Part shown: positions 35,390 through 47,786 of the stretch, one piece after another
Numbering within the stretch: the first letter of the stretch is position 1
Layout: each line of letters opens with the position of its first letter
From: Impatiens glandulifera
Taxonomy: Eukaryota; Streptophyta; Magnoliopsida; Ericales; Balsaminaceae
Length of the DNA: 64,000 bases
Reading direction: 5' to 3'
Assembly (NCBI RefSeq): GCF_907164915.1
Contig: NC_061868.1
Location: 19,959,819-20,023,818, forward strand
Translations under genes and position numbers: made by a program
Notes under the pieces: model-generated
What the model saw: the letters and a program-made list of their open reading frames with translations, nothing else
The model's database searches: none
What the model was told of the DNA's origin: nothing

Positions 35390-36840
35390 GACATTGAAGA
35401 TTGTTTCTTCATGAATTAAGACATAAACAATCATAGATTGTTTATTATTTGAATTTGAATCCATAGAAATCAACAATTTTCCATTGTATTTTCCTCTAAA
35501 AAATGTATATTTTATTCTATTAACAGGATGGACATATTGTCATCTGTCAAACATTGGCTTAAATGCCCACCAAATATGTTTGCACGTAGATGTGTATACT
35601 TTATCATTATTGTGATTGGTAGAAATCATGTCAAGCGTATGAGTCTGTTAAAATTTCAACATTGTTTGTTTTCGCTTGATCATAACGATAACATCCGTCA
35701 TGAGACATAGTTCACATTTATAGTGGAATATTTCGCAACCATCTTTCGTAACAATGATTAATATCCTTAATTTGCGTCATTGCTACTTCGACCATCCAAT
35801 AGGGCATCTTCATATGTGTTCATTGAAAAGATGAATAGAAATTACTACGTTTATATAACAAATAAAATCGATGTATATCTCACTCACAAGTTAAACCACT
35901 TTCGACTATATTTATGGCTTCATTAATTCTAGCATGCTAGTAGAAATAAGGCACACGTCTTTTTTATTTTAAAAATATATAGTCGACGATGATATAAAAA
36001 AACAAAACCAATTGACGATCGTGAACTAAGACGTAGAGAATGAGATATTGTTGATTATTTAAATTAGAATTCATTGCAAACAACAATTTACCGTTGTATT
36101 TTCGTTTTATAAAGGTATCGTTGATGTTAATAATAGGACAAATTTGTTGTCACCGGTCAATCATTGACTTAAATGCCCAACACATATGCTTGCACACACA
36201 TGTGTATATTTTATCATTGTTGTGACGGGTAGAAATAGAGGCAATCGTAAGAGTCTGTTGAAACTTTTAATATTGTTTGTTGTCTCTTGGTCATAACGAT
36301 AACCTCCATCATGAGACATAGTCCACATTTTTAGTTGAATATTTCGCAAACATTTTTCGATATCATGATTAATATCCTTAATCTACGCCATTGCTGCTTC
36401 AAATTTTCGTAGCTAAGAAATATTTTCGGCCATTCAATAGAGCATCATCCAATTTTTACCTTGTAAAGTTGAATAGAAATTACTACGTAAATACAACATA
36501 CAAAATCGATGTATACTACACTCATGGATGAATCCACTTTAGATTATTTTCACAACTTAATTAATTATATAATGCCAATTAAAAATAATGCACACACTAT
36601 TTTTTTTTTGATAAACATGATATAGAAATCAAGACCAATAGACGATTATTTCTTCATGAACTAAGACCTATACAATAAGATATTGTTGATAATTTGAATT
36701 AGAATTCAATAAAATTAACAATTTTCCTTTTTATTTTCTTTATAAAAAGGTAGCGTTGATGCTAATAACAGGTCGGACATTTTGTCATCTGTCAATAATT
36801 GACTTAAATGTCAACCAAATACGTTTGCACACATATGTGT
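35390..36840. repeat. Tandem repeat, period about 620 bp, 2.4 copies
   Basis: Units start near 35400, 36015 and 36640. Each begins with TTCATGAAYTAAGAC-like sequence, continues with GGACAAATTTGTCATC-like words, then TTTGCACAC..ATGTGTAT and CATGAGACATAG. Copies differ by many substitutions. It has no coding capacity and is possibly a decayed satellite or an LTR-internal duplication. Confidence 0.75.
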
Positions 36841-37423
36841 TGGGTTTTGTACCATGAACTTCAACATCAATGAAATTAGTTATATGTGGATTTAAATACA
36901 TCAAAGTGCTAAAAATATATGAATTTTAGTATAAGAAGTTATCCAATATCCATAAACATCTGATATCATAATACTTCATTGCTTTTCAATCCATTCTTTC
37001 TTATAAATATTATGATAGTTATACATAGTTGTAATGTTTTTATGGATATTGTTCCCTTTTAGATAAGGTCTTTATGTAACCTGATATAAATATATGAAAA
37101 TAATCTATAATATCACATAAAACAATATGTTTATAAGAAATATGAACCATTTAATATATTTGTTGTTTTATTATGGTTCTAATCATTCTGGATGCGAATT
37201 TCTTGTGAACTAGTTGTAGTATCCTCAATAAATAATTGTATTCATCAGGTAGTTTAGTGGTTACAAATAACCCTGCTATCTTTGATTTCATATCTCGGAT
37301 TTTTTATGAACAATCTTTCATAACACATGTTGCCTCATATCGTATTGTATCACTTTTCATAACATTAAAATTACTAGATTTTTTTATGTGATATTATTTT
37401 TAACACTTATTGCATATAGTTTA
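36841..37423. other. No gene recognised
   Basis: AT-rich sequence between the tandem repeat and the next LTR. It starts TGTTGGGTTTTG, which could be an LTR edge, but no partner is seen. Confidence 0.35.
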
Positions 37424-37884
37424 TGTTAAGATCAGCTTCAACAATAGAAGGGGAGTTGGATATTGTTGAGCTAATTATCACTTTAAATACAATTATAATC
37501 TTATTAGATATAAAGATCTGTTTCTATTCTTCACAAATTGTCATAAGCTCTCTTGAACGGATTCAAGTGCTTGCTAAATTTAAAGCGGAAGATGCAAAAC
37601 TGTTAGATGCAGAAATGAAATAATACAAGAGTTTTATGGATGTTCGGAGATAAAACTCATACGTCACCTCTTCTTCTGTGTCTAGAAGTATTTTCACTAT
37701 AAGGCTTTAATTCGTATAGCAAATACACAAACCTAGTAAAAACACATGACTTAACAACTTCTTGTTATGAACTCTTAGTTATCACTCCGTTGAACAGACA
37801 ACGTTCTATTTAACTTACAATAATGAAAATACACTCAGGTAGAACAGTAAATTATAGCTTAACTTAGCTTAGTAAATTACAAAG
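37424..37884 (-). repeat. Copia LTR, first part, interrupted by a 9-kb insertion
   Basis: On the plus strand it begins TGTTAAGATCAGC, the complement of an LTR end. It contains the TTGAACGGATTCAAG hairpin at 37553 and the ATGGATGTTCGGAG block at 37636. Its continuation resumes at 46950 after the nested element, as shown by the uninterrupted relative at 47787-48211. Confidence 0.8.
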
Positions 37885-39227
37885 TGATAGGATCAGCGTA
37901 ATCAATAGAGACGGGGGTCTATCAATTGATGACGACTTTGAAAACACGATTTGATAGAAATCCTGTGAAGGATATAAATCACTTTCTATTATGCGCAAAC
38001 CTTGAAAACTCATGAACAGTTCAAGTGCGAAAATGTTTACTTGGCTTTAAAGCTAAGAGCCAAGAATGAAAAGATGACAGAAAAAAACAATAATGCAGCT
38101 TGTTTATGGATGTTCGAAGCACCAGAAGAATTCACTAAACTTTCAACAAATCAAATACAATCGCACGACTAGCTCATTGTTGAACAGAAAAAACTCTGTT
38201 CAACTTACAATATGAAGAATATCACTCAACTAATACAATGCTTTGATTCTAACTCTCTCTTGATTGAACACACAGTAAAAGCAAGAAAGTAGCTCACTCA
38301 ATATGATAGTTTGTATGCTTAAGATATAATAATTTGAGTATCGATAGATCGATTGTTCTTCCGTTGTCCTTGAGGATCTTTAAATAAGGTGTACGTACCA
38401 ACGATCGAATCTTCATAATGACACATGGAGGACATCCATTGGAGCGCCTCCATAGTACACATCAGACTCTAAGCACTAGGATCGTGACCGTACCAATCTG
38501 GTAGTGCGCCAAATATTCTTCAAGGATATTTCTACAAAAACAAATAGTGGGAAGAATATTTGCTTACGTGGCATTAATCAATTGGTTATAACTGGTTGTC
38601 GTACTGTTCTTCACAGGAAGTGAAGTAGGAGTAGCGTACAACTAGTTGAATGTGGGTAGACGGGTGCTAGCTTCAAGAAACTACTTAAGCATTGCATTAG
38701 ACGTATTTCACTTAGATGACCTCGTCTAATAAAATTAGACGCCCCCATCTAATAGAAGCATTCATTAGACCACCTGGTCTAATGGGATTGGACAACACGT
38801 CTAATGCCACATCCCTTCAAACTAATTTGAAGGAATTAGACTGCACGTCTAATTTCCATTAGTTAGACTACACGTATAACTATACATCCCTTCAGATTAA
38901 TCTGAAGGAGTTAGACCTCACGTCTAACTCTCATATGTTAGACTGCACTTCTAATTGTGTCTATTAGACTGCACGTCTAACTACGTCTGTTAGACTGCAC
39001 GTCTAACTGCGTCTGTTAGACTGCACATCTAACTACGTCTAACTCAATGCATCTTATGCCAAATCAGTCTAATGAACCTCATTAAGACTAAGTCTAATAT
39101 GACATGTTTTCGATACACCTGCACCAAAGACAATTAAACGACGTAGATTGAGTTTTCTATACATTTATCATCAAAATTCCAATATTCAAAATACTTTGAC
39201 ACTTAGTCAAAATAATTTGACCCAACA
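37885..39227 (-). repeat. 3' LTR of the non-autonomous copia element
   Basis: It is 1343 bp, the partner of 45604-46949. The purine tract AAAAAGGGGGAAAT (minus strand) adjoins it at 39228. The conserved hairpin block is damaged here: ATGGATGTTCGAAG at 38106 is followed by a deletion of the ACGTCA part. TTAGAC palindromes fill 38700-39040. Confidence 0.92.
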
Positions 39228-39478
39228 ATTTCCCCCTTTTTGATAATGATGTTAAAACTTTGCATAAGTAACAAATTAAACACCCATCATATAAAATGCA
39301 GAGTAAAACTTTTTCGTCCATCTTACAAAAATGTTTTCAAAACCGATATTCAAAGAAAGAATTTCAAGAAACATAAGTCATAGACTAACAAAATAAGAGA
39401 TTATTGTCCTTCCCTTTTTACGCGAGGGTTGATCGGGAAACGAGATCCTTCACCAGACATCTCTTCACCATTCATCTC

Positions 39479-42400
39479 TTAACCAGTTAGAAAATTGTGA
39501 AATGGAGGAAGAGGGCGACTACCATGACCAGCCCTATCACTTCTTCCACCACGAGCGACTCCATCACTTCGACCACCACAAGTGCCGTTAGTGCTTCTTC
39601 CACCGCGATCACCGCTGCGACTTCCGCCTCTGCCTATTTTAGTTGGGCCATGGGTTGTCATCATTGGTTGGCCTTTGCATAGATCTGGTGCCGGTTGCCA
39701 CACCATCACCTCTTCTGTCTCTAACGGCCTCGCCCTAAGTAATGAGATTCTGCTCTTACTCAGCATCAACTTTAGCATTCTCTTTGTCTTGAAATTTCCT
39801 TGCGATGGAATCAACAAACTCTAGTCTTTCAGCATCAGTTCTTTTCATGCTTCCTTGAATTTCAACCATCTAATTTTGAACTAAGCTTATTCCTTCCATA
39901 ACCTCTCTTTGAAGATCAAGAGTGATCTGTCTTTCAACGTTCATCATTTCAGATTGTCGATTGAAGAGTTTCTTTTCAAATCTTGCAAAGTTCGTATAGG
40001 AGACATGAACCTCGTACGTGTTCTTCTTCAACGTTTGCTCCAACTCATTATGAGTTTTAATAAGATCAGAAAAGTTTTTCCAGTCCTCCTTCTGGGACTT
40101 CATGATTTTCGTCATGTTGGATTGCTTAACTATCACATTCTTCTGAAGCGTTTCTAACAGAGTGGACATAGACTTGATGAGCTTTGAACCGTTAGCCGAA
40201 GATCCTTCATTAGATGAATTCTCTTGCGAATCTGCTGCAGCGATCTGAATGAGGTTGATGTTGGTAAGAACTTGCATGGACTGCTAGGATTCATCCTTCT
40301 ATGATTCACTATCAGATTTATCTTGTTCTTCTTCTTCCAACTCTTTTTCTGCCCTATCAATCCTTTCGAGCAATTTCCTGAACTGTGAAGAGGATTGAGA
40401 ATATTCTCATGGACATTTGCAGCATTGATATCGGGAAATGGTAGAGGCTTGAATGTTCGAGCATTTTGATCTGGTTCCCCCTCAGATGAAGAACTCTTCT
40501 CAGCTTCTTTGTCTTTTGAGGGTTCCCCTCTGATCTGGAAACTTCAGGCTGACTGACTTCAACCTCTTTTTCTTGAGATGCCTCTATTCTTACAACAGGT
40601 TTAACCATCACTTCTTCTTAATGGGTAATAAGAGTTTGATCAGGCTCTTCAACAATTTCTCTTTCTTGAGTCACGAGAGCTTGAACGGGCTCTTGATTAG
40701 CATCATCTACAAGAGCTTGAGCATGCTCTTGAATAACTTCTTCTTCTTCTAAAGATGGGTTCGATTGAATAGGTTCCTTGGCTTGTTCAATAGAGGGTTG
40801 AGCCATTGAACGATTTTCTTCTGCAGAAAAACTTCCTAGTTCAATTAGATGAGTAGTAGCTTGCTCATCTTCATCAGCAGCGGGATCATCATAGATATCC
40901 ATTCGTTCATCTTTATCTGAGGAACTACCAAATGGGCTAGCTCTTGAGAAGCTTGCTCCATGAACGTACCGTGTAACCACCGAGATATAATCCTCCATGA
41001 TCTCATCCAATCTCTTCAAAGATTATTCTTCTGCTTCAGCACCTTTCTCAATAGTATTGAAGTTGGCTCTTCTTGCCTGGAGAATAGGAAAGAGAGCTCT
41101 TCCTCTCAAATTTTCTTCCACTAGCTCTTTTCTCTTAAGAGCTTCATACACTTCTGAAGTGTTGGCCCACTTCAAGACCCTTTTTCTCATTTTTCATAAG
41201 GTTTAACTAATGACTGGTTATTCCTTTGCATTTGATAGCCCCGTCATATTTAATCGACATTCTGTTCAGGTCCTAGGAATCAAAGATCTCTATCTTTTCG
41301 GCAGCAATTGCCTTGCAGAACATGATTTGGAAAGGGTCTTGGTTCCCCAAAAACAAATCCACTGAATTGTCTTGCAGAACACATGATTTCATGAGCAGTC
41401 AAGGGTTTGATGAAGAGTCTTGGTGTAAGTTCGGCTGGAATTATCTTGCCACTTACCAAAGACTACATTGGAAAAATGTTTGGAACGTGAGGCATTTCTA
41501 TTAACATAGAATTAGCCTTTTCGAATTCATCACTAGTAGTAGAGGTAGGAGCAGCACCTTGCTCTAGTTCAGCACTTTCTATAGCACCCGCAGCTACAAG
41601 ATCAGGTTGATGAACAAGAGACGCAACCCTGTCAACATTTTCATTGGTTGGACCAACTGGCTCAACAGTTGACCCGACAGCTGATTCCTCAACAGGAATA
41701 AAAACATATTTATCATGTTCCATCTAAGGAACATTGAATTTGGACACTACAGTCTGAGATTTAGAAGAAGTTACCTTCGATGATGCTTTCATCGATTTGG
41801 ACACGCGAGGCACCTTTTATTTCTCTCCTATAGAAACAGAGGACCTTGATGATCTCCGCAACTGACTAGAAGCCGGAGACAAGGGAGACATAGGAATGGT
41901 GGTATGTTCGACAGGACCTTGCCTGACTCTAGAATCAACTATTCCAGAATCCTTTTTCGAGGAGCTCTTAAGGCTGGTAGAACTAGCCTCAGACTCGTTT
42001 ATAGTTTTGGTTCGTTTGGCTCTTGTAGACAAGACAGAAGCCGCTGGATGTTTGGATCGGGTAACAGACATTCCAACTGTCTGTTGACTTGAGGCTCCCG
42101 AAAGAGACTCTTTGTTATTCTTCATTCTTACTAGGGTGTTAGCGACTGTGAAGACAGTGTTCACCTTGGTCTGGTTGATTATTTCAGAATCCTCCATAGG
42201 GACTCCCAAATGCTCCAGCAATCGACTTAGCTGAGCAACAAAGTTTATGCTCTCTTTGTTCTCATGGTTGATTGAGAAGCAAAGGTTCTGGAACAGCGTT
42301 GAGGACCAGTTTACCTGAATCCCCTTTGTGATGGCAGACATATAGTCAAACCGATCTTGACTGTAGAGATTGAATGACCTAGTCTTCCCCTGAAGCGCTT

Positions 42401-42827
42401 TCGCCACCACATCATTCAGCAAGATGAACTGTGGTTTGAGAGTCTTCTTACTCCCGTTAAGTCGAATCGTCGAATCATCGGCTGAGGAGACTATCTTCAT
42501 ATCCTATGTCACCATCGATGGCAGATGTCGGTTGAACGTATTCCCTTCTAATGGAAGTTCAAAGAACTCCGCATAGACCGCTTCGTTGAAGGAGATTTTG
42601 GTTCCATTTATAGTTTCTACGATAGAATCTCCCACCATTATAGCAGAATTGAAGAGCTCCCTCACTTCTTTTTTGTGGAAGATGAACGACCCTCCTAGAT
42701 ACTTTCCCAGACCTGAATATTCAAGGGATCTGAACATCTCGACCACCTCATGCTGATCGAACGTGTAAACAGAAGGAAAATCCACTTGTAAAGTACAATG
42801 ACCGAGCGTGATTCTCTTGTTTCTCAT
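39479..42827 (-). pseudogene. C-type accessory gene of the non-autonomous element
   Basis: The ATG at 42827 starts a protein of about 1100 codons broken by stops and shifts. The N-terminal domain has FDQHEVVEMFRSLEYSGL, VRELFNSAIMVGDSIV and FNEAVYAEFFELPLEG, then FDYMSAITKGIQVNWSSTLF and VAQLSRLLEHLGV, matching all three accessory genes of the 50577 element. A Ser/Lys-rich stretch follows. An acidic segment at 40618-41019 repeats E-PVQALV-type words. A coiled coil spans 39870-40277, and an Arg/Gly-rich tail at 39479-39700 (GRGGSRSGDRGGRS and similar) resembles RGG boxes that bind nucleic acid. In-frame stops lie at 42504, 41817, 41724, 41463 and 40618. A nucleic-acid-binding structural role is inferred. 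Confidence 0.75.
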
Positions 42828-42950
42828 TTTTTAGAAGAATACGAAAAAAGACACGAAGAACGAAGATTTTTGAGAGAGAAAATCAGAGAAATCTATAGTT
42901 CTTAGAAATCTTGAGTGAGAAAAAATTTTCAATCTCATGCAAAACTGTCC

Positions 42951-42957
42951 TTATATA
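42951..42957 (-). promoter_or_regulatory. TATA box of the C-type accessory gene
   Basis: TATATAA on the minus strand lies about 125 bp before the ATG at 42827, with a CT/A-rich leader between. TTAGAC palindromes lie upstream at 43200-43500, echoing the layout of the LTR promoter. Confidence 0.65.
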
Positions 42958-43199
42958 GACTACCAAGAGTCCTATAGGATAATCGTCGTTTTTCCTAGGG
43001 GTATGGCCCATCAACTAATTTTAAACGTCCTTTCCAAAGAATCATCATTATAATGAGGGTATATTAGTCAATCTCTTAACATAGAAAGACACGTGTCTTC
43101 ATGTTATTCGGAGATGGCTGTTTTTATGTTTGAGCGGGAAAAATAGATATCTCCTCACGTGGGACAACTGTCCTTGATCGGTCTAATACACACGTAGTT

Positions 43200-43500
43200 A
43201 GACGTTTTTCTTACTGCACCCATTTATGAAAACTAAACGTCTATTAGACGCATGGGTCTAATAGACGCAAGCGTCTAATCACGTGTCATATATATATGTT
43301 TAATGTCTATTAGACGTGTATGTCTAATTACACATGAACAACACGTATTAGACGTGTGTTTGGTTAGACGTGAGCATCCACTTGCTCTTGATGAAAAAAA
43401 ATGTGTAATGTCTATTAGACATGTACATCTAACCGCACAAGTTAAGTACATGCCTATTCCTTTAGACGATCACGTCTAATAGACCGATTAAGGCCTTTCG
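43200..43500. repeat. TTAGAC palindromes upstream of the accessory gene
   Basis: TTAGAC-GCATGG-GTCTAA at 43244-43261 and TTAGAC-GTGTAT-GTCTAA at 43310-43327, with several degenerate copies, lie 240-550 bp before the accessory-gene TATA box. The same motif is arrayed in the LTRs of this element. Confidence 0.8.
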
Positions 43501-43763
43501 TCTGAGTGTATCTTTCTTTTCGAAATAATTTCTCCCTCTCATTTTGTGCATGATCAAAATGAATAAACAAATGTTTTGAAGTCATGAGGACCAAAAGTAT
43601 TTTTAATACAAAAACAAAGAAAAGCATTTAATCTTCTGGAATGGCAGAGGCCATTGTTGATCTTCTAAGATGTATACTCAAAAGAGTATTCTCCATGCTT
43701 CCTTCCTGCAGCTCTCCTGCATCACCTACATAAGAAACTATTTACAAACTTTGGTACCCATAT

Positions 43764-45560
43764 TCAATTGGGTTCTCGATCAATTAGTCCCTTAGGAATC
43801 CATATTTGAGATATTCTAATGGATATTCCATTTTGTGTTGTGATTAATGCGTATGATTTTTCCTTGCAGACGACTTCCTACTATCCACTAATCCCTTAAC
43901 ATTTGAAGAAGACTTTCTTTTAAATTTCATTGACATTGAGTCAGGTTATAAATTTCCAGACCTGTTAGTGGCTGCTAACTTATTTTTCAGCCAGCTAACG
44001 GTCCACGAAATATAAATTATTTCTTTCTTGAAGGCTACTTCTTCATGAATGGGATCAGATTCAATATCAGTCAAACTTTCTTTAACAAAACTTATTGGCT
44101 TAAGCTTGTCATTAGATGAGTTTGACTTTTTGCACGATAGGTTTGAGTCATCTCCATCAAATCTTAGACTAGATCTAGATCCAGCAGGTTTCAACATGCT
44201 GATATGATATTTGACAGCATCTCCAGACCTTGTCCATTCACAGACAACATAGTTTAACCTCTTGTATTCAGAAGAAAGAGTTTGAATCTGTTCTTTGAGC
44301 ATCTCATTCTCGGATGAGATCTCTACAACCTTCTTTTCAAAAACATTTATTCAAAAATTTGAGGTAAAACTGGTTGAAACACTTCAGGTGACGATTTTGA
44401 TTTATTTAGGAATTCTGCAAGCTTTTTGTACTCTATAACCATGTCATCTAGTGCAGCTACCAGTTGTTCCCTTGAAAACTTTTCAGAAGAGAAGTCAAAT
44501 ACATCAGTTTCCTGAGTCTCTCCTTCATCTTCTCTTGCCATGAAGCAAACTACTTCTTCGTCATCACTATCACTTGATGAGAATTAAGAGTCACAGGGGT
44601 TTCGTCTGTTCTTCCCGTCTCCTGCTATAAGAGCCTTCAGCTCTTTTTCATCATCCTTCATATCTTCACGCTTAGTTTTACGGCATTCCGATTGGTAATG
44701 ACCTGCAATGCCACAGTTATAACATTTAACATTAGCCTTGGATTTCTTATTATCATTAGAATTTGAAGAGCTTGAGTTAGAGTTGCTCTTCTTCATGAAT
44801 TGTCAAACTTCTTCACGAAGAGAGACATGGCATCGTTGCTCAGTTGATGCGCCGCCATATTCACATCAGTAGCTACTAGTGACTCTTCAGTAGTCACCAA
44901 CGCTTTGGCAATGATAATGGATGTGGATTGATCTTCTTCAATCCTACAGCTCAGCTCGAACTCGTAGGCCTTGAGATCAGTGAAAATGTCGAAGAGAGAG
45001 ATCTTATTGAGATCTTTGGATTCTCTCATAGTCATCATCTTTATGTCTCATTCCCTCGGAAGAGCATGCATGACTTTAATATCAAGCTCCCTGTTGCTAT
45101 AGGTCTTGCCAAGGCTAGATAAAGAAGAGACAATCTGGCTGAATCTGGTGTCGAACTCGTTCATTGTTTCACTGGGACGCATCTCGAAACTGTCAAACTG
45201 TTGAGTGGCAACCATGATCTTGTTTTCCTTGGTTTGCTCGTTGTCCTCACACAGTTGGGTGAGTCTGTACCATACCTCTTTAGCAGTATCACACTCGATG
45301 ATGTAGTTGAACATGCTGTCATCGAAAGATCTGTACAGAACATCAAGAGCCATGTTGTTAAGGTTGTTCTTCCTGTTATCTTCACTAGTCCATTCGGATT
45401 TCTCCTTATCGATCTTGATAGGACCATCTGTGATGACACTCCATATGTCGTCATGGAGAGAAGAGAGATGAGCATGGACTCTCTTCTTCCACACAATATA
45501 GTTTTCCCTAGAGAAAGTGGGAATGGCGGTAGCACTAACATCTTTGGTTATGGTCGACAT
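43764..45560 (-). pseudogene. gag: gag of the non-autonomous copia element
   Basis: From the ATG at 45560 (MSTITKDVSATAIPTFSREN) it parallels the 51871 gag throughout. Matches are FSRENYIVWKKRVHAHL, WTSEDNRKNNL, NEQTKENKIMVATQQF, MNEFDTRFSQIV, a zinc knuckle CYNCGIAGHYQSEC near 44700, and the end motif WIPKGLID followed by a TGA at 43764-43766. The knuckle binds genomic RNA. Damage includes an in-frame TGA at about 45045 (where a Trp is expected), a shift near 44800, and stops at 44584 and 44347. The gag-ending TGA sits at the same place as in the 51871 gag. Confidence 0.88.
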
Positions 45561-45589
45561 TCTTGGAAAAGCTTGAGAACAGAAGCAAA

Positions 45590-45602
45590 GCTCTAATACC
45601 AA
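45590..45602 (-). other. Primer binding site, initiator tRNA-Met-like
   Basis: On the minus strand TTGGTATTAGAGC follows the 5' LTR by one base. It differs from the canonical TGGTATCAGAGC by one C-to-T change. Confidence 0.8.
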
Positions 45603-45603
45603 T

Positions 45604-46949
45604 TGATAGGATCGGCGTAATCAATAGAACGGGGGTTTGGCGATTGATAACGGATTTGGGAAAACGATTTGATAGAAATCCTATTAAGGATTTAAATCAC
45701 TTTCTATTATGTGCAAACCCTTACAAACTCTTGAACGGTTCAAGTGCGGAAATGTTTGCTTGGGTTTGAAGCTAAGAGCCAAGAATGAAAAGATGACAGA
45801 AAGAAACAACACAGCAATTTGTTTATGGATGTTCGGAGCAAACTCTCTTACGTCACCCCTTCTTCCAACTACCGAAAGGATTTACTAAACTTTCAACGAA
45901 TCAAATACAATCGCACGACTAGATCGCTGTTTAACAGAATAAACTCTGTTCAACTTACAATGCTTTGATTCTAACTCTCTCTTGATTGAACACACAGTAA
46001 AAGCAAGAAAGCAACTCACTCAATATGATAGTTTTTATGCTTAAGATAGAATAATCTGAGTATCGATAGATCGATTGTTCTTTCGTTTTCCTTGAGGATC
46101 TTTAAATAAGGTGCAGGTACCAACAGTCGAATCTTCATAATGACATGTGGCGGACTTACATTGGAGCGCCTTGATAGTACACATCAGACTCTGGCACTAG
46201 AATCATGGTCGTACCAATCTGGTAGTGCGCCAAATATTCTTCAAGGATATTCCTGCAAAAACAAGTAGTGGGAAGAATATTTTATTACGTGACATTAATC
46301 AATTGGTTGTAACTGGATGTCGTACCGATCTTCACAAGAAAGTGAAGCATGAGTAGCGTACAACTAGTTGATTGTGGGTAAACGGGTGTTAGCTTCAAGC
46401 AACTGTTTAAGCATTGCATTATATGTATTTCACTTAGACGACCTCGTCAAATGAAATTAGACGCCCCCGTCTAATAGAAGCATTCATTAGACCACCTAGT
46501 CTAATGGGATTAGACAACACGTCTAATGCCACATCCCTTCAGACTAATCTAAAGGAGTTAGACTGCACGTCTAACTTCCATTAGTTAGACTGCACGTCTA
46601 ACTATACATCCCTTCCGACTAATCTGAAGGAGTTAGACCTCACGTCTTATTCTCATATGTTAGACTACACGTCTAACTATGTCTGTTAGACTGCACGTCT
46701 AACTACGTCTATTAGACTACACGTCTAACTACGTCTGTTAGACTGCACGTCTAACTACATCTAACTCAATGCATCTTATGTCAAATCAGTCTAATGAATC
46801 TCATTAAAACTAAGTCTAATATGACCTGTTTTCGATACACCTACACTAAAGACAATTAGACGACATAGATTGAGTTTTATATACATTCATCACCAAAATT
46901 CCAATAGTCAAACTACTTTGACACTTAGTCAAAATAATTTGACCCAACA
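45604..46949 (-). repeat. 5' LTR of the non-autonomous copia element
   Basis: It is 1346 bp. On the minus strand it starts TGTTGGGTCAAATTATTTTG and ends GATCCTATCA. TTAGAC palindromes occupy 46480-46760. A TATA-like TTATTTAAAG lies near 46100. The hairpin block ATGGATGTTCGGAG...TTACGTCACCCC lies at 45827-45860, and CTTGAAC-G-GTTCAAG lies at 45730-45744. Confidence 0.92.
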
Positions 46950-47377
46950 CAGAGCTTAGCGAGAGAGTAAACAAATAGATTATCTAGAGAGTAAACACAA
47001 AGATTAACCACTGATTATGAATTTCGGAAGGAGAGAGGAAGAATGAATTCAACGTTGTACTCTATTGTTCTTTTATATTGAAGTGTAGTAAAGGTCGAAT
47101 CTTTCTCATAGATACGTGTCAGCTTTCTGATGGATGTACGCCATGTAAATGGGATCTTATGCAAGAATATATTCATTGAATCGTAGTATACCAGATTGTA
47201 CTACAGAATATCCAGTAGAACGCGGCTTACCTTTGACAATTGTGCGCTACAAGCTCTTACATCAACATTCATTCAAGCGATCTTCTCAAGCGTTACTAAG
47301 AATTCTAAGTATGTTAAATTCCAAATATGTATTACAATACTAACCTATTTTGTGTGAGTGGTGAGCATTTTAAGTTG
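46950..47377 (-). repeat. Copia LTR, second part after the nested insertion
   Basis: It continues 37424-37884. Without the 9-kb insertion, TTACAAAG joins GCTTAGCG as in the intact relative at 47936-47946. It includes TATA-like TTTTATATTG near 47074 in the opposite sense. Its far end merges into rearranged LTR sequence near 47378. Confidence 0.7.
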
Positions 47378-47786
47378 ATAGAATCCATTTCTGCTCAACA
47401 AGAGTGTGTGCTAGGAGTTTGAAAATAGGCAGCAACTAGGTCCAGGTTGTTCGACTAGGTTATGTACGAGTGTTGTATTCAATCAAATCTTCTAATAGAT
47501 ATCCTTCTCAAGATTTGAGAAAAAGGAGTGACGTAGGAGTTTTACTCCGAACATCCATAAACATTGTGTTGTGTATTTTCTTCCTCATTATTCACTAAAC
47601 CGACCATCTGTTGCTTCAAGTTAAAACAAACACTTCCACACTTGAACTCATTTCAATAGTTTGTGACAACTTGTGTAGAGTAGAAATCAGATAATTAACC
47701 TCTAACAAGGTTATTATCGACCGGTGTGTGTGTGAGCGTTCGACGTTGCGAGACCCTAGTCTCCCTCGGCGATCTCGATCCTAACA
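47378..47786 (+). repeat. LTR fragment in plus orientation
   Basis: It ends GATCTCGATCCTAACA, as a plus-strand LTR end does, and contains the block GGAGTGACGTAGGAGTTTTACTCC with CGAACATCCAT at 47532-47566. It lies between two minus-orientation LTR pieces, so an inversion or a truncated insertion is likely. Confidence 0.65.

Larger units (their letters stand above)
37885..46949 (-). mobile_element. Non-autonomous copia element: gag and accessory gene, no pol
   Basis: This is a 9.07-kb element with two LTRs, a PBS, a gag region and a long accessory gene, all on the minus strand. The flanking duplication is CAAAG (37880-37884) against CAGAG (46950-46954), one base changed. Where pol should follow gag, the sequence runs from the conserved gag end (43764) and a short vestige through 43500 straight to the accessory-gene promoter. 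It must therefore depend on another element for protease, integrase and reverse transcriptase. It is inserted in an LTR of a related family. Confidence 0.88.

Noticed and set aside
39497..39824. Plus-strand Ser/Thr- and Leu-rich frames
   Set aside because: Antisense of the Arg/Gly-rich tail and coiled coil of the accessory gene at 39479-42827.
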